Assembly (NCBI GenBank): GCA_964467165.1
Contig: CAYXOL010000016.1
Coordinates: 1 to 64,000 of the forward strand
From: Clostridium_AD sp964467165
Lineage (GTDB): Bacteria; Bacillota; Clostridia; Clostridiales; Clostridiaceae
DNA: 64,000 nucleotides
Direction of reading: 5' to 3'
The position numbers and the translations under genes were made by a program. Of this stretch, positions 16,780-25,973 are shown one piece after another. The first letter of the stretch is position 1; each line of letters starts with the position of its first letter. Below the pieces are notes generated by a model. The model did no database searches, was not told the origin of the DNA, and saw nothing but the letters and a program-made list of their open reading frames with translations.

Positions 16780-16824
16780 TAATGAGATAATATTTATATA
16801 GGCTTTTTATAGGAGGTGCTACGT

Positions 16825-18168
16825 ATGGCACATGGATTAAATGGAAAAGAATTAACAGAATTTTTAATAAACGGAAATGTGGATGAAATAAATAAACTTA
16901 TTCAATTTATACACCCTACAGATATTTTATTGGCCCTTAGGGAATATGAGGGAGATACTATAGATTTATTCAAAAATTTATCACCTAATATTATTGCAGA
17001 TATTATTGACGAAGCAGAGGATGAAGATAAATATAACCTTTTATCCATCCATTCCAAAATATTTCAAAAGAAAGTCATACATGAAATGTCTTCTGATGAA
17101 TTGGTAGATTTATTAGAAGCAGTTTCAGAGGATGAAGCTAAAAGCATTATGATAAATATGGATCAAGAAGATGTTGATGGAGTAAAAGAGTTATTAACCT
17201 ACCCTGCTGAAAGCGCAGGAGGAATTATGGCCACTGAATTTATCAGTGTAACAGAGGATATGACTATAGGTGATACCTTAGTTTACCTGCAAAAAGAAGC
17301 TCCTGAAGCTGAAACTTCTTATTATATATACGTTGAAGATGAAAATCATCTTTTAAAAGGAGTTATATCCCTTAGAGACATAGTTGTAAGCAGTTTTGAT
17401 GTTAAAATCGCGGATATTATGAACAGCAATGCCATGAGCATCCCCGTCGATATGGATCAAGAAGAAGTTGGACACATCTTTGAAAAATACGGTTTTTTAA
17501 CTATGCCCGTAGTAAACGCGGCAATGAAGATTTTAGGAATAATAACTGCAGATGATATAATGGAAATTCTTAGCGATGAGCATACCGAGGATCTATATCG
17601 TCTTGCAGGTTTACAAGAGGATGAAAAAGTTACCGGCTCCCTTAAAGCTTCCGTAAGTAGCAGATTGCCTTGGTTATTTGTAAATCTAATAACTGCTATA
17701 ATGGCGGCTGCTACCGTTAGTCTTTTTGAAGGCACCATTCAAAAGGTGGTAGCTCTAGCCACCTTTATGCCAATAGTTGCAGGTATGGGTGGTAATGCAG
17801 GTACTCAAACCCTAACTATTATTATTCGTAGCATTGCCCTAGGAGAAATAGACGCTAAAAATTCAAAAAAAATATTACTAAAAGAATTTGGTGTAGGACT
17901 ATTTACAGGTATTTCAGTGGGTATTTCAGTAGCTCTTTTAGCTTGGTTTTGGGAAAATAATGCAATTTTCGGTTTAGTTATCGGTTTGTCTATGGTTCTA
18001 AACATGGTTGCCGCAACCATTTCAGGTTTTGCAGTGCCAGTTGTACTTAAAAAACTAAATATCGATCCAGCCCTTGCTTCTGCTGTATTTGTTACTACAG
18101 TAACTGACGTTCTAGGTTTCTTCTTTTTCCTAGGTCTTGCCACCTTATTCTTACCTTATCTAGTATAA
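16825..18168 (+). CDS. mgtE: Magnesium transporter MgtE
   Basis: A Mg2+ channel/transporter of the cytoplasmic membrane, 447 aa. The N-terminal acidic superhelical domain (~1-130) is followed by a pair of CBS domains (~131-255, with MATEFISVTEDMTIGD and GIITADDIMEIL) that sense intracellular Mg2+, then five transmembrane helices (~280-447) with the pore motif PIVAGMGGNAGTQT. The start is ATG 16825, 8 bases after AGGAGG; a GTG at 16816 lies on top of the ribosome site and is unlikely. It is a single gene with its own promoter and terminator and no leader riboswitch, so control is probably allosteric through the CBS domains. Confidence 0.95.
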   Translation: MAHGLNGKELTEFLINGNVDEINKLIQFIHPTDILLALREYEGDTIDLFKNLSPNIIADIIDEAEDEDKYNLLSIHSKIFQKKVIHEMSSDELVDLLEAVSEDEAKSIMINMDQEDVDGVKELLTYPAESAGGIMATEFISVTEDMTIGDTLVYLQKEAPEAETSYYIYVEDENHLLKGVISLRDIVVSSFDVKIADIMNSNAMSIPVDMDQEEVGHIFEKYGFLTMPVVNAAMKILGIITADDIMEILSDEHTEDLYRLAGLQEDEKVTGSLKASVSSRLPWLFVNLITAIMAAATVSLFEGTIQKVVALATFMPIVAGMGGNAGTQTLTIIIRSIALGEIDAKNSKKILLKEFGVGLFTGISVGISVALLAWFWENNAIFGLVIGLSMVLNMVAATISGFAVPVVLKKLNIDPALASAVFVTTVTDVLGFFFFLGLATLFLPYLV

Positions 18169-18181
18169 AAGTTGTATAAAA

Positions 18182-18220
18182 AAAACTACCAAAGTGCACT
18201 TAAGACACTTTGGTAGTTTT
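18182..18220. terminator. Bidirectional terminator after mgtE
   Basis: Perfect 15-bp arms AAAACTACCAAAGTG (18182-18196) and CACTTTGGTAGTTTT (18206-18220), flanked by A-run and T-run. Confidence 0.85.
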
Positions 18221-18223
18221 CTT

Positions 18224-18964
18224 TTAATCTTCTTTTAGGCCGCGGTATCCGTGCTTGTGCTTGTGATATTGAGGCAATACTTTTTGTATTTCTTTTTCTT
18301 GCTCTTTGGTTATAATTTTATTATCAAGAAGAACTTTCATTGGGTCAACCTGATTTTTCTTGATTTTTTTCATATACTCTTTTCTTTGACTTTCCTTCAT
18401 ATCCTTCATTTTTGTATAATTATCTCTTCTTTCAACCTCCCGTGCCATAATAGCCTCTTTAACTTTAGCACATTGCGCCTCTGTTAACACTTTACTAGTC
18501 ACAAGAGTATTTAAACCCTTTTGTATGTTTTCATTTCTAAGCTCTGTGGTTTTAAGGTGCATTTTTTCTCTAAGTGCTTGTGATTTTTCTTTAGTTAGTA
18601 TACCTTCAGTTACCAAATCAGTAAATAATCCACCTTTAGCTCCGTCACATTTTCCATTTTTACATTTTTTACGGTATTTAGTGTTTATGTATTCTAAAAC
18701 CTTACCTTCCTCACTTTTTGTGATAATACCATCAACTACACTCTGCTTTATTACATTCTCGAGTACAGCATTCATGGCTACCTGCCTGTCTTGATTACCC
18801 TTTTCCATATCCATAGGAACCTTAATATCCACATTTGAGGCAAGGTTTATTTTTGCATTGCCATTATCATTTTCTGCCGCAAAAGTAAGGCTTCCTTGGG
18901 TAAATACCAGACCCATGCATAACATTCCACTTATTATTTTAATTTTTAAAGATGTTTTTTTCAT
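18224..18964 (-). CDS. Secreted helical-repeat protein of unknown function
   Basis: A 246-aa protein with a clear signal peptide (MKKTSLKIKI, hydrophobic core, cleavage near TFAA). The mature part is highly charged and contains about four repeats of a helix pair around the pattern V-x-D/E-G-I-I/L-T-K: VVDGIITKSE, VTEGILTKEK, VTSKVLTEAQ, LDNKIITKEQ. A KCKNGKCDG segment gives a two-Cys loop. The start at 18964 is chosen because GGGAGA precedes it and the signal peptide begins there; the frame continues to 19000 without support. Similar Thr-Lys-Glu repeats occur in clostridial secreted proteins of unknown role. Cell-surface or extracytoplasmic, function unknown. Confidence 0.6.
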   Translation of the reverse strand: MKKTSLKIKIISGMLCMGLVFTQGSLTFAAENDNGNAKINLASNVDIKVPMDMEKGNQDRQVAMNAVLENVIKQSVVDGIITKSEEGKVLEYINTKYRKKCKNGKCDGAKGGLFTDLVTEGILTKEKSQALREKMHLKTTELRNENIQKGLNTLVTSKVLTEAQCAKVKEAIMAREVERRDNYTKMKDMKESQRKEYMKKIKKNQVDPMKVLLDNKIITKEQEKEIQKVLPQYHKHKHGYRGLKED

Positions 18965-19032
18965 TTGCAAATCTCCCTTATATCGAATTTTAATACACAC
19001 TTATTATGAGTATATTAACCCAATAATATTCA

Positions 19033-19521
19033 TTAGTATGCTTTCGATACCACTTTATTTTTACGGAATTTATACCCAATATTATATATTACCATGGCTA
19101 AAACTCCACCACTAAAATCAATTATTATATCAAAAATCAATGAAGTTCGACCCGGTATAAATTTTTGAATAAATTCATCTAGTACCGGAAAAAGCAAAAG
19201 AATAAATAACAATAAAAATATTTCCGTTGCCTTATATAATTTAAGTTCTTTTACTGCATCACATAAAAATAAACTGAAAATAAAATACTGAAAAAAATGG
19301 GCATTTTTTCTTACATAATAATTTACCTTACTAAATTTAATACTAGGTGTATTCAGGGTAGCTTTAGGAATCTTCATAACTGCACTTGCTACCTTTATAA
19401 CCTCTTTACTAGTTTTTTGTGAGATTTCTCCTGGTCTTGTGCCATTATAAAAAATCACGCCTAGCCAAATGACGCATAATAAAACCTTGGCTACTGTTTT
19501 TCTTTTAAATAAAATCTTCAT
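19033..19521 (-). CDS. VanZ-family membrane protein
   Basis: A 162-aa membrane protein with about four transmembrane segments. The VanZ hallmarks are present: RKNAHFFQYFIF near residues 71-82 and DEFIQKFIPGRTSLIFDI near 115-132. VanZ proteins are associated with low-level glycopeptide tolerance and, more generally, with cell-envelope stress, but their biochemical role is unclear. Monocistronic. It lies immediately left of the decayed transporter genes and is itself intact. Confidence 0.85.
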   Translation of the reverse strand: MKILFKRKTVAKVLLCVIWLGVIFYNGTRPGEISQKTSKEVIKVASAVMKIPKATLNTPSIKFSKVNYYVRKNAHFFQYFIFSLFLCDAVKELKLYKATEIFLLLFILLLFPVLDEFIQKFIPGRTSLIFDIIIDFSGGVLAMVIYNIGYKFRKNKVVSKAY

Positions 19522-19660
19522 ATATTTCTCCTATACTTTTCTCTATTATTTCCAACTAAATTACGGTATATTAAATACAATATTTCTTAATAATACCACA
19601 ATGTACATATTAAATCATCTACTGATGATACTTTAATCTTCAACTTACCACTTGCAGCAT

Positions 19661-20308
19661 TTTAGTGCTCTAGACCCAATAACAAAAGCTCAGCTCCAAG
19701 ATGAAATCTTCAATATACAACAAAACTTCAAAAAAACTATAATATTCGTAACTCATGATATGGATGAGGACTTAAAACTTGGAGATAAAATTTGTATAAT
19801 GGACGCTGGAAATATAGTTCAATTTGATACCCCTGAGGAAATACTTAAAAATCCTATTAATGACTTTGTACGAGACTTTGTAGGTAAAAACAAAATATGG
19901 AATCAGCCGGAGCTTATTAAAGCAAAGAATATTATGATAGAACTGCCTATTAAATCAGTAGGTGAGCGTACAATATTCCAAGCAATTGAGATAATGAAAT
20001 CTAGTCATGTAGATAGTTTACTCGTAGTAGATAAAAGTAATCTTTTATGTGGACTTGTTACCTTAAAACATATTAGGAAAAATCCTGATAAAAGTAAAAT
20101 GATTAAGGATATAATGAAAAAGGATCTTTTAACAGTAAATAATGAAGATTCTATAATAAATGTATTAGAATTAATAAAGAGTGAAGATATAAGTTTTGTA
20201 CCCGTAATAGATGAAAACCTAAAACTGTCAGGCTTAATTACCAAAAGTAGCCTTTTGTCTATCTTAAGTAACCAGTTTATAAATGAGGAGGTAGATGATA
20301 ATGAATAG
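19661..20308 (+). pseudogene. Compatible-solute ABC transporter ATPase remnant (OpuCA-like)
   Basis: The sequence starts abruptly at FSALDP, the residues just after the Walker B aspartate region, and continues through IIFVTHDMDED (H-loop) and two CBS domains (~residues 85-205) of a glycine betaine/carnitine-type ATPase. The P-loop, Q-loop and signature motif are all missing, so about the first 160 residues are deleted. No start codon or ribosome site precedes it. The bases before the junction, CTTACCACTTGC, resemble one end of the CCACGTGG repeat found elsewhere in the window. It overlaps the next remnant by 8 bases, as in the ancestral operon. Confidence 0.8.
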
Positions 20309-21145
20309 TATAAATTCTTTTTTTGATTTCGTAATAGGTAGCAAAGATCAGATCCTTGATTTATTAGTACAACATATTCAACTAACTGTATTTTCAATTG
20401 TCATTGCAGTGGCAATTGCCATACCCCTTGGGATACTTAGTATTCTCTGGTGTTTCAACAGTCAACAATAATATGATACTGGCTGGAGCTATTCCCGCTT
20501 GTTTCCTTGCTATTTTTCTAGATCTTATTATAGGTAAGGTAGAAAATATAGTGGTTCCAATAGGAATAAGAAGCACCCCCGTTAAAGCAAACAAAAATAG
20601 TACAATTTTAGGCAATAAAAAATTCAAACTTGCCGCTTTAGTATTAGTTCTTGTACTTATTTTATCCTCGGTAGCTATGAGCTTTGGTAAATCAAAAAAC
20701 ACAATAGTTGTAGCTTCTAAAAATTTTAATGAGCAATTAATACTTGGGGATATGGTTTCCTCTCTATTAGAAGAGAAAACGGACATTAAAGTCGAAAGAA
20801 AATTAAACCTAGAATGTAAAAGGTATAGATGGTGGACTTAAATATACCGCGCTTGAAAATGGCGAAACACAGGTTCTAAATGCATTTACTACAGATGGGT
20901 TACTGAAAAAATTCGATCTTCAGCTTTTAGAAGATGATAAGAATTTTTTCCCACCTTACTATGCAGTTCCTGTAATAAGAGCAGAAATCCTGCATAAATA
21001 TCCAGAACTTAAGGAGGTCTTATCACTGCTTGATGATAAGATTAGCGATGAAACTATGCGTGATCTAAACCTTAGAGTAGATAACGGAGCGCAATCAAGG
21101 ACCGTTGCAGAAGATTTCTTAAAATCCATAAACTTAATGAAATAA
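20301..21145 (+). pseudogene. Remnant of fused permease/substrate-binding subunit of the same ABC transporter
   Basis: The gene begins normally (ATG 20301, GAGGAGG upstream) with the first permease helix. At about 20425-20445 it jumps, out of frame, to the permease end (FSGVSTVNNNMILAGA). It continues through a membrane linker into the start of a quaternary-amine-binding domain (IVVASKNFNEQLILGD), then jumps again near 20815 to the C-terminal part (GGLKYTALENGETQ to AVPVIRAEIL), ending at 21145. Two internal deletions have removed most of the permease core and the middle of the binding protein. Permease-binding protein fusions are known for OpuC/BusA-type systems, so the fusion itself is ancestral; the deletions are decay. 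Confidence 0.8.
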
Positions 21146-21149
21146 ATTG

Positions 21150-21215
21150 GTGCCATCCACGTGGCAAGTGGCATGAAGACCTAGGTGTTCATGCCACTTG
21201 CCACGTGGATGGCAC
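21150..21215. repeat. Perfect 28-bp inverted pair of the CCACGTGG repeat
   Basis: Two copies of the unit in opposite orientation form arms 21150-21177 and 21188-21215, complementary over all 28 bases, around a 10-base loop that is itself largely palindromic (ACCTAGGT). It separates the transporter remnant from the LCP remnant and supplies the stop codon of the latter. It could also terminate transcription, though no T-run follows. Confidence 0.8.
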
Positions 21216-21654
21216 TATTCGTATATGAATTTAGGAAGCTGGCAAGTGGTAGCGTCCATATCCGCAACCAAATACCACACTCCACCCATGGTTTTGCTTG
21301 ACAGTAATTGTCTTGTGGAAATTCTGTTGTACCTAAGGATTCAATCTTTGCAAACATTGCCAATAATACAACCCTTTGTCATTCAGTTCTCACAAAATCG
21401 CCGCCGCAAGTATCACGTATTCGTGAATAAGCAACTGCCTGCAGTACATTTAACGTCTGGGATTCTGCTTTTCTAATTGAGGTGTCTCCTTGTTTTAAGT
21501 GCACCTCGTACTTAATACCTAAATTTTCATTGGTTTTTAATATCTTTGTAGTTTTCATTTTGCTAAGGTTATAGAAAGTGTAACTAACTGTTATTCCAGC
21601 TACAAGTACGCCAATAATAAATATGTCTAAAACCAGTTTGATCCATAACTTCAT
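21215..21654 (-). pseudogene. Decayed LytR-CpsA-Psr (LCP) family gene
   Basis: A broken copy of the intact LCP gene at 21961. The N-terminal membrane anchor is present (MKLWIKLVLDIF), then a deletion joins the linker to AVAYSRIRDTCGGDFVRTE. A CGA-to-TGA-type change then gives a stop where the intact copy has ERQ. The frame resumes (VLLAMFAKIESLG), a second deletion removes the region before the C-terminus, and a frameshift is needed to read GGVWYLVADMDAT. The frame ends IYE-stop exactly where the inverted repeat begins. It has at least two deletions, one nonsense change and one frameshift, so it cannot be functional. Confidence 0.85.
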
Positions 21655-21814
21655 TTTCTCACCCTCTTTAATCTTTTAAGCAAATTTGAAAAGAGCAATT
21701 TAATATTCTATCTAACATAATCTCTTTATTATTTTATTCATTATTTTATCAGCTTATGCACTATTTACTTTTGCGTTACAATTAACACTTTATTTTTGAG
21801 GTATTTTAAAGGCG

Positions 21815-21863
21815 AAATAACTACTAGAATATAATTAATTAAAATATATTCTAGTAGTTATTT
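21815..21863 (-). terminator. Terminator at the end of the polysaccharide locus
   Basis: Perfect 19-bp arms (21815-21833 with 21845-21863), 11-base loop, about 100 bases past the stop of the intact LCP gene. Confidence 0.75.
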
Positions 21864-21960
21864 TGTGATTTTTATAAATATAGTGTATATAGACATTAAT
21901 GATTGCTCCATATTCTTCATATATAGAGAATGTTATCTATAGAGTTACATTTAAATTCTA

Positions 21961-23010
21961 TTAAAATAGTGGTGCTTTAGGAGTGGGCTTCACATCTTCA
22001 TAAATATATTTATGAACTTGCTCTTTAGTAGCCCCCATATCCCCAACCAAATACCACACACCATCCATCATTTTGCCTATGCAATAGCCATCTAATGGGA
22101 ATCTTTCCTGTTCTAAGGTCGTTATATTAGATGTAAGTACTTTTGTACCAATTTTTATTATATCCATACTCTTCATGCTCGTCTCAGTATAAGGTAACAG
22201 CTTAGACACAACAGATGCAAATTCTGTTATTCCCAAAGATTGAATTTTTGTAAGTATTGCCATTAATACAGTTCTTTGCCTCTCAGTTCTAACAAAGTCC
22301 CCGCCGGCAGTATAACGTATTCGTGAATATGCCACAGCCTGAAGTCCATTTAAATTTTGCAGTCCAGTTTTTGTAACTTGAGGTACTAATTTTTTTTCAA
22401 TTGAAGCTACAGCTATCATATAAATGTTTATCAAACTAATTTCATCAGGATTAACATCTATATTTACCCCACCCATGGCATCTATTATCTTTTCTAAACT
22501 AAAAAAATCAACAGTGACATAATCTCTAATGTTCAAATTAAAGCTCTCATTTATAGTCCTTATAGCAAGTTGTGGCCCCCCGTATGCATAGGCATGGTTA
22601 ATCTTTGTGTAACCATGATTCTTAATTGCTACATAAGTATCTCTCATAATAGACGACATTTTTATTTTCTTGTGCACTGTATCTATAGAAACTATCATTA
22701 TAGCATCTGATCGACTTGGTTCATCCACAGCTCTTCTATCTACACCGAAGAAGGCAATATTTATTACTTCAGTACCCATTTCTTCTTTTACAGGAACTTC
22801 TTGTTTTAAAAGTCCCTCTTGTATAAGAGGGATTTCATCATTTAGAGGTGTTTTAGGTTTAATGCCTAACTCCTCATCGGTTTGTATTAGTTTTGTATTG
22901 TTTATTTTGCTAAGTTTATAAACGGTATAACTAAATGTTCCACCGAGGACTAATAGAATAGCAATAAATACACCAAAAATTAACTTTATCCATGGTTTTA
23001 TTTTCTTCAT
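21961..23010 (-). CDS. LytR-CpsA-Psr (LCP) family ligase
   Basis: LCP proteins transfer lipid-linked polymers (teichoic acid, capsule) onto peptidoglycan at the outer face of the membrane. Of 349 aa, residues ~8-28 are the membrane anchor, ~35-75 a Glu/Pro-rich linker, and ~80-260 the LCP domain with FFGVDRR, DAIMIVSID, MSSIMRDTYV and HAYAYGGPQ motifs holding the arginines and aspartates that bind the phosphate-lipid. The ATG at 23010 follows GGGTG; a longer frame to 23064 has no ribosome site. Being last in the leftward polysaccharide locus, it is the natural attachment enzyme for that polymer. Confidence 0.9.
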   Translation of the reverse strand: MKKIKPWIKLIFGVFIAILLVLGGTFSYTVYKLSKINNTKLIQTDEELGIKPKTPLNDEIPLIQEGLLKQEVPVKEEMGTEVINIAFFGVDRRAVDEPSRSDAIMIVSIDTVHKKIKMSSIMRDTYVAIKNHGYTKINHAYAYGGPQLAIRTINESFNLNIRDYVTVDFFSLEKIIDAMGGVNIDVNPDEISLINIYMIAVASIEKKLVPQVTKTGLQNLNGLQAVAYSRIRYTAGGDFVRTERQRTVLMAILTKIQSLGITEFASVVSKLLPYTETSMKSMDIIKIGTKVLTSNITTLEQERFPLDGYCIGKMMDGVWYLVGDMGATKEQVHKYIYEDVKPTPKAPLF

Positions 23011-23083
23011 GTTTTCACCCGCTTTAATCTTAATATAAACTAAAAAAGAAGAGTATCGTACCAAAATGTGATCTATGTGAGCT

Positions 23084-23851
23084 TTATTTCCTTAATAGTC
23101 GTCTTTTTAGACCACTTATAAAATTTTTTATAGATAATATATAAAGTGCAATTTTACCAATAATAGAACAAGAAACTAATATATTGTTTGAATATTCAAG
23201 TTCTCCGCCAAAAGCTTTCTTGTATTGGGCTATATTTTTAGTTTCTTCTGAGGTTGAATATCCACCCCAGTCATATTTTTTCAATCCACGTTCTTTAAAA
23301 TATAGCATGCTTCTCCACTCTAAATAACGACTAGCTCTCCCAAAAATATTTCTGTTCAAAGTACTACTTTCAAGTCTATAATTATTTGCTAATGTTAATC
23401 CCCTTACACAATTTCCATCATCAATGTAAGAACAATAAATCAAAGGTTTATTATCAAGAGATACCTTTGTAACAGTCAATCGATTTTGTTCATTATAAGC
23501 TTTCATTAAAGGTGTATTATAAGTATTAAGACCTTTTGATTTAGCAAATACATTGTATTGTGCAACAAATTCTCCCAAGTTATCACTATTCAATATTTCA
23601 AAATCCATATGCCCACTAGCACGCCTAATAGCTTCTCTTGGATACTTGTGCAATTTTGCAAATAATTCTTCCTCATCTAGTTGTAGATTAGAAACCAAAG
23701 TACAGTATTCTGTACAATATTTCTCTTCAGGAAAGCTTGCTTGATGATAAAATAGAATATCACATTCCTTCTCTAATTCAATTTCACGTTTGGTTGCAAA
23801 CCATATTGCACGGATTTTAATGGCTTTTTTTTCGTAATTAACATAAAACAT
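23084..23851 (-). CDS. FemAB/BioF2-like acyltransferase, copy 1
   Basis: A 255-aa protein with the C-terminal GNAT-type half found in FemAB and BioF2-like proteins: YIDDGNCVRGLTLANNYR, then SRYLEWRSMLYFKERG, then KYDWGGYSTSEETKNIAQYK, where the substrate polypeptide or acyl-CoA region normally lies. No membrane segment except a weak hydrophobic stretch near the C-terminus. It is strongly similar along its whole length to the next gene. FemAB-fold enzymes add amino acids to lipid II; in polysaccharide loci such proteins may aminoacylate or acylate a sugar. That role is inferred from the locus. GGTGAAAAG before the ATG supports the start. Confidence 0.68.
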   Translation of the reverse strand: MFYVNYEKKAIKIRAIWFATKREIELEKECDILFYHQASFPEEKYCTEYCTLVSNLQLDEEELFAKLHKYPREAIRRASGHMDFEILNSDNLGEFVAQYNVFAKSKGLNTYNTPLMKAYNEQNRLTVTKVSLDNKPLIYCSYIDDGNCVRGLTLANNYRLESSTLNRNIFGRASRYLEWRSMLYFKERGLKKYDWGGYSTSEETKNIAQYKKAFGGELEYSNNILVSCSIIGKIALYILSIKNFISGLKRRLLRK

Positions 23852-23896
23852 CTTTTCACCTAATTTCTTTAATTTTTTAACCTAAATATAATTATG

Positions 23897-24643
23897 CTAC
23901 CACTTTATAAGTTTTTTAATATCTAATAAATAGAGTATAATTTTACCAACCATTGAACAAGGCATTAATATGTTGTTTGAATATTCAAGTTGTCCACCAA
24001 AAGCTTCCTTAAATTGGGCAATATTTTTAGTCTCTTGTGAAGTTGAATATCCGCCCCAATCAAATTTCTTAAATCCACGTTGTTTAAAATATAACATGCT
24101 ACTCCAATGTAAATAACGACTAGCCATTCCAAAATTTTTTTTATCAATAGGATTATTTTGAAGTCTATAGTTATTTGCAGATATTAAACCTCTTACACAA
24201 TTCCCGTCATCAATATAAGTCATATAAATTAAAGGTTCCTTATTAATAGATACCTTTGTAACAGTCAATCTATTTTGTTTATTATAAGCATTCATTAAAG
24301 GTGTATTATAAGTATTAAGGCCTTTCGATTTAGCAAATAAATTGTATTGTATAATAAATTCTTTTAATTCATTACTATTTATTATTTCATAGGACATTTG
24401 TATACGTTGAGCATTCCTAACTTGCCTTCTTTCATTACTGTGTAATTTTGCAAATAGTTCTTCTTCATTTAGTTGTAGATTGGAAACCAAAGTACAATGT
24501 TGTGTGCACCGTTTCTGTTCATAAAAACTTGCTTGATGATAAAATGCAATATCACACTCTTTCTCTAATTTAATTTCACGTTTGGTTGCAAACCATATCG
24601 CACGAATTTTAATGCCTTTTTTTGTATAACTAACATGAAACAT
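23897..24643 (-). CDS. FemAB/BioF2-like acyltransferase, copy 2
   Basis: A 248-aa tandem paralogue of the preceding gene. The two share long identical stretches such as IKIRAIWFATKREI, KSKGLNTYNTPLM and FDWGGYSTS/YDWGGYSTS, while the region around residues 68-90 differs most (HSNERRQVRNAQRIQ here). The pair therefore arose by local duplication and has begun to diverge in the putative acceptor-binding part. The ribosome site (GGTG, 6 bases) is also conserved between the copies. Predicted role as for copy 1: transfer of an amino acid or acyl group to a cell-surface sugar. Confidence 0.68.
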   Translation of the reverse strand: MFHVSYTKKGIKIRAIWFATKREIKLEKECDIAFYHQASFYEQKRCTQHCTLVSNLQLNEEELFAKLHSNERRQVRNAQRIQMSYEIINSNELKEFIIQYNLFAKSKGLNTYNTPLMNAYNKQNRLTVTKVSINKEPLIYMTYIDDGNCVRGLISANNYRLQNNPIDKKNFGMASRYLHWSSMLYFKQRGFKKFDWGGYSTSQETKNIAQFKEAFGGQLEYSNNILMPCSMVGKIILYLLDIKKLIKW

Positions 24644-24687
24644 ACAATCACCTACTTTCTCGTTTTAAATATATCTTAAATATATTT

Positions 24688-25905
24688 TTATATAATTGTT
24701 TTTGCTAACCTAGATTTACCGTCTTTACTCGGTTTAATGCTACTCTCGCCTTCAATAATTCCCAACAAGACCCATATCCATGGATAATAGAAATTTGTAA
24801 TTATTTGATAATGAGCCATCACCATAAAAAAAGAAAAGAACATACAATATTGAAAATTATCTTTTGTATTAATTATTTTAATAAAAAAGATTAATATATA
24901 AATACAAAAAAATATTGCTCCAAAAAAACCACTATATAGTATTAAATCCATAGGCATATTTAAAGTAGTATCAAATCCAGTATAATTTGATAACATCATT
25001 GGTCCTATACCCCAAATGATATTATTTTTTATTACACTGTAACCATCAATTACCCTCATTTTCCTGTCTGTAGCACTTTGTGATTCATTTGTTAGAAGCA
25101 TTTTATTCGTTATTTCACCAATGCTCAACTTTAAATCTCCTGATGCATTATTTAAATATGAACCGCATGCAACTAACAATACGATTAATCCCAATATAAT
25201 TAAATAACTCTTAATATTTTTTTTTCGTTTCATAATATAAATAAATAAAGCTAACATTAGCGCAGTACCCATTATAGCTAAGGCCATAGAAGAATATATA
25301 AATATTAAACTAACTAATACAATAACTAAAAATATTGCCTTCCTTATATTTGACTTTTTAAAAAAAATATAATAAATATTAAATGGAAGAACAAACTCAT
25401 AAAATAGAGCAGTATGTCCAGATTCGGAACAAAATCCTCTCGCCCTATAATATTTTCCTATAAACGTAGCATTGTACTCCTTATTTAAAACCCTTGGCAA
25501 ATCAAAAAACAATCCTGGGTAGAAGTTTCTACAAATAAATTCGTAGATAATATATAAACTTACTATTATCGTTGAAAAATACGTTACTCTTAAAATTAAC
25601 TGTTTGTACTTTATATAATTGCAAGAAACTACTTTTAAATATACTAAATATGATGATAAAAAACCCACGACATAAAAAATTGATCGTTCGTTTGCCGCAT
25701 TATTAATCATAATATTTAACATCATACTAATTATAAATAGTAAAAAAAATGTATCATGAATATAAAACTTAACTTTTTTTATATATAACATTAAACATAT
25801 AACACCTATAAATAAAGGTAATGAGGTTTTGTCAGTTATTTCAAAAACACTAGTCATTGGCAACGTAAATATTAGTAATGCAAACATCTTTTTTTTGATC
25901 TTCAT
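24688..25905 (-). CDS. Wzy-like O-antigen/polysaccharide polymerase
   Basis: A 405-aa membrane protein with about ten to twelve hydrophobic segments and one larger extracytoplasmic loop (~140-165, RARGFCSESGHTALF), the typical layout of O-antigen ligase/Wzy polymerases. These join lipid-linked repeat units on the outer face of the membrane. Sequence conservation in this family is low, so the call rests on topology, the loop motif and position between the flippase and the transferases. Nothing suggests truncation. Confidence 0.72.
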   Translation of the reverse strand: MKIKKKMFALLIFTLPMTSVFEITDKTSLPLFIGVICLMLYIKKVKFYIHDTFFLLFIISMMLNIMINNAANERSIFYVVGFLSSYLVYLKVVSCNYIKYKQLILRVTYFSTIIVSLYIIYEFICRNFYPGLFFDLPRVLNKEYNATFIGKYYRARGFCSESGHTALFYEFVLPFNIYYIFFKKSNIRKAIFLVIVLVSLIFIYSSMALAIMGTALMLALFIYIMKRKKNIKSYLIILGLIVLLVACGSYLNNASGDLKLSIGEITNKMLLTNESQSATDRKMRVIDGYSVIKNNIIWGIGPMMLSNYTGFDTTLNMPMDLILYSGFFGAIFFCIYILIFFIKIINTKDNFQYCMFFSFFMVMAHYQIITNFYYPWIWVLLGIIEGESSIKPSKDGKSRLAKTII

Positions 25906-25973
25906 ATTATTTACCTAACCTCTTATTGATTTTTTAAATATTAATATTTCAACTACTATATTCGCTGATTAAA

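Noticed and set aside
16654..16824. M-box magnesium riboswitch before mgtE
   Set aside because: The leader after the predicted promoter is only about 40 bases, and the space before it is filled by the preceding terminator.
21181..21476. 60- and 92-aa frames around the LCP remnant
   Set aside because: They are pieces or antisense shadows of the LCP pseudogene and the palindromic repeat, not separate genes.
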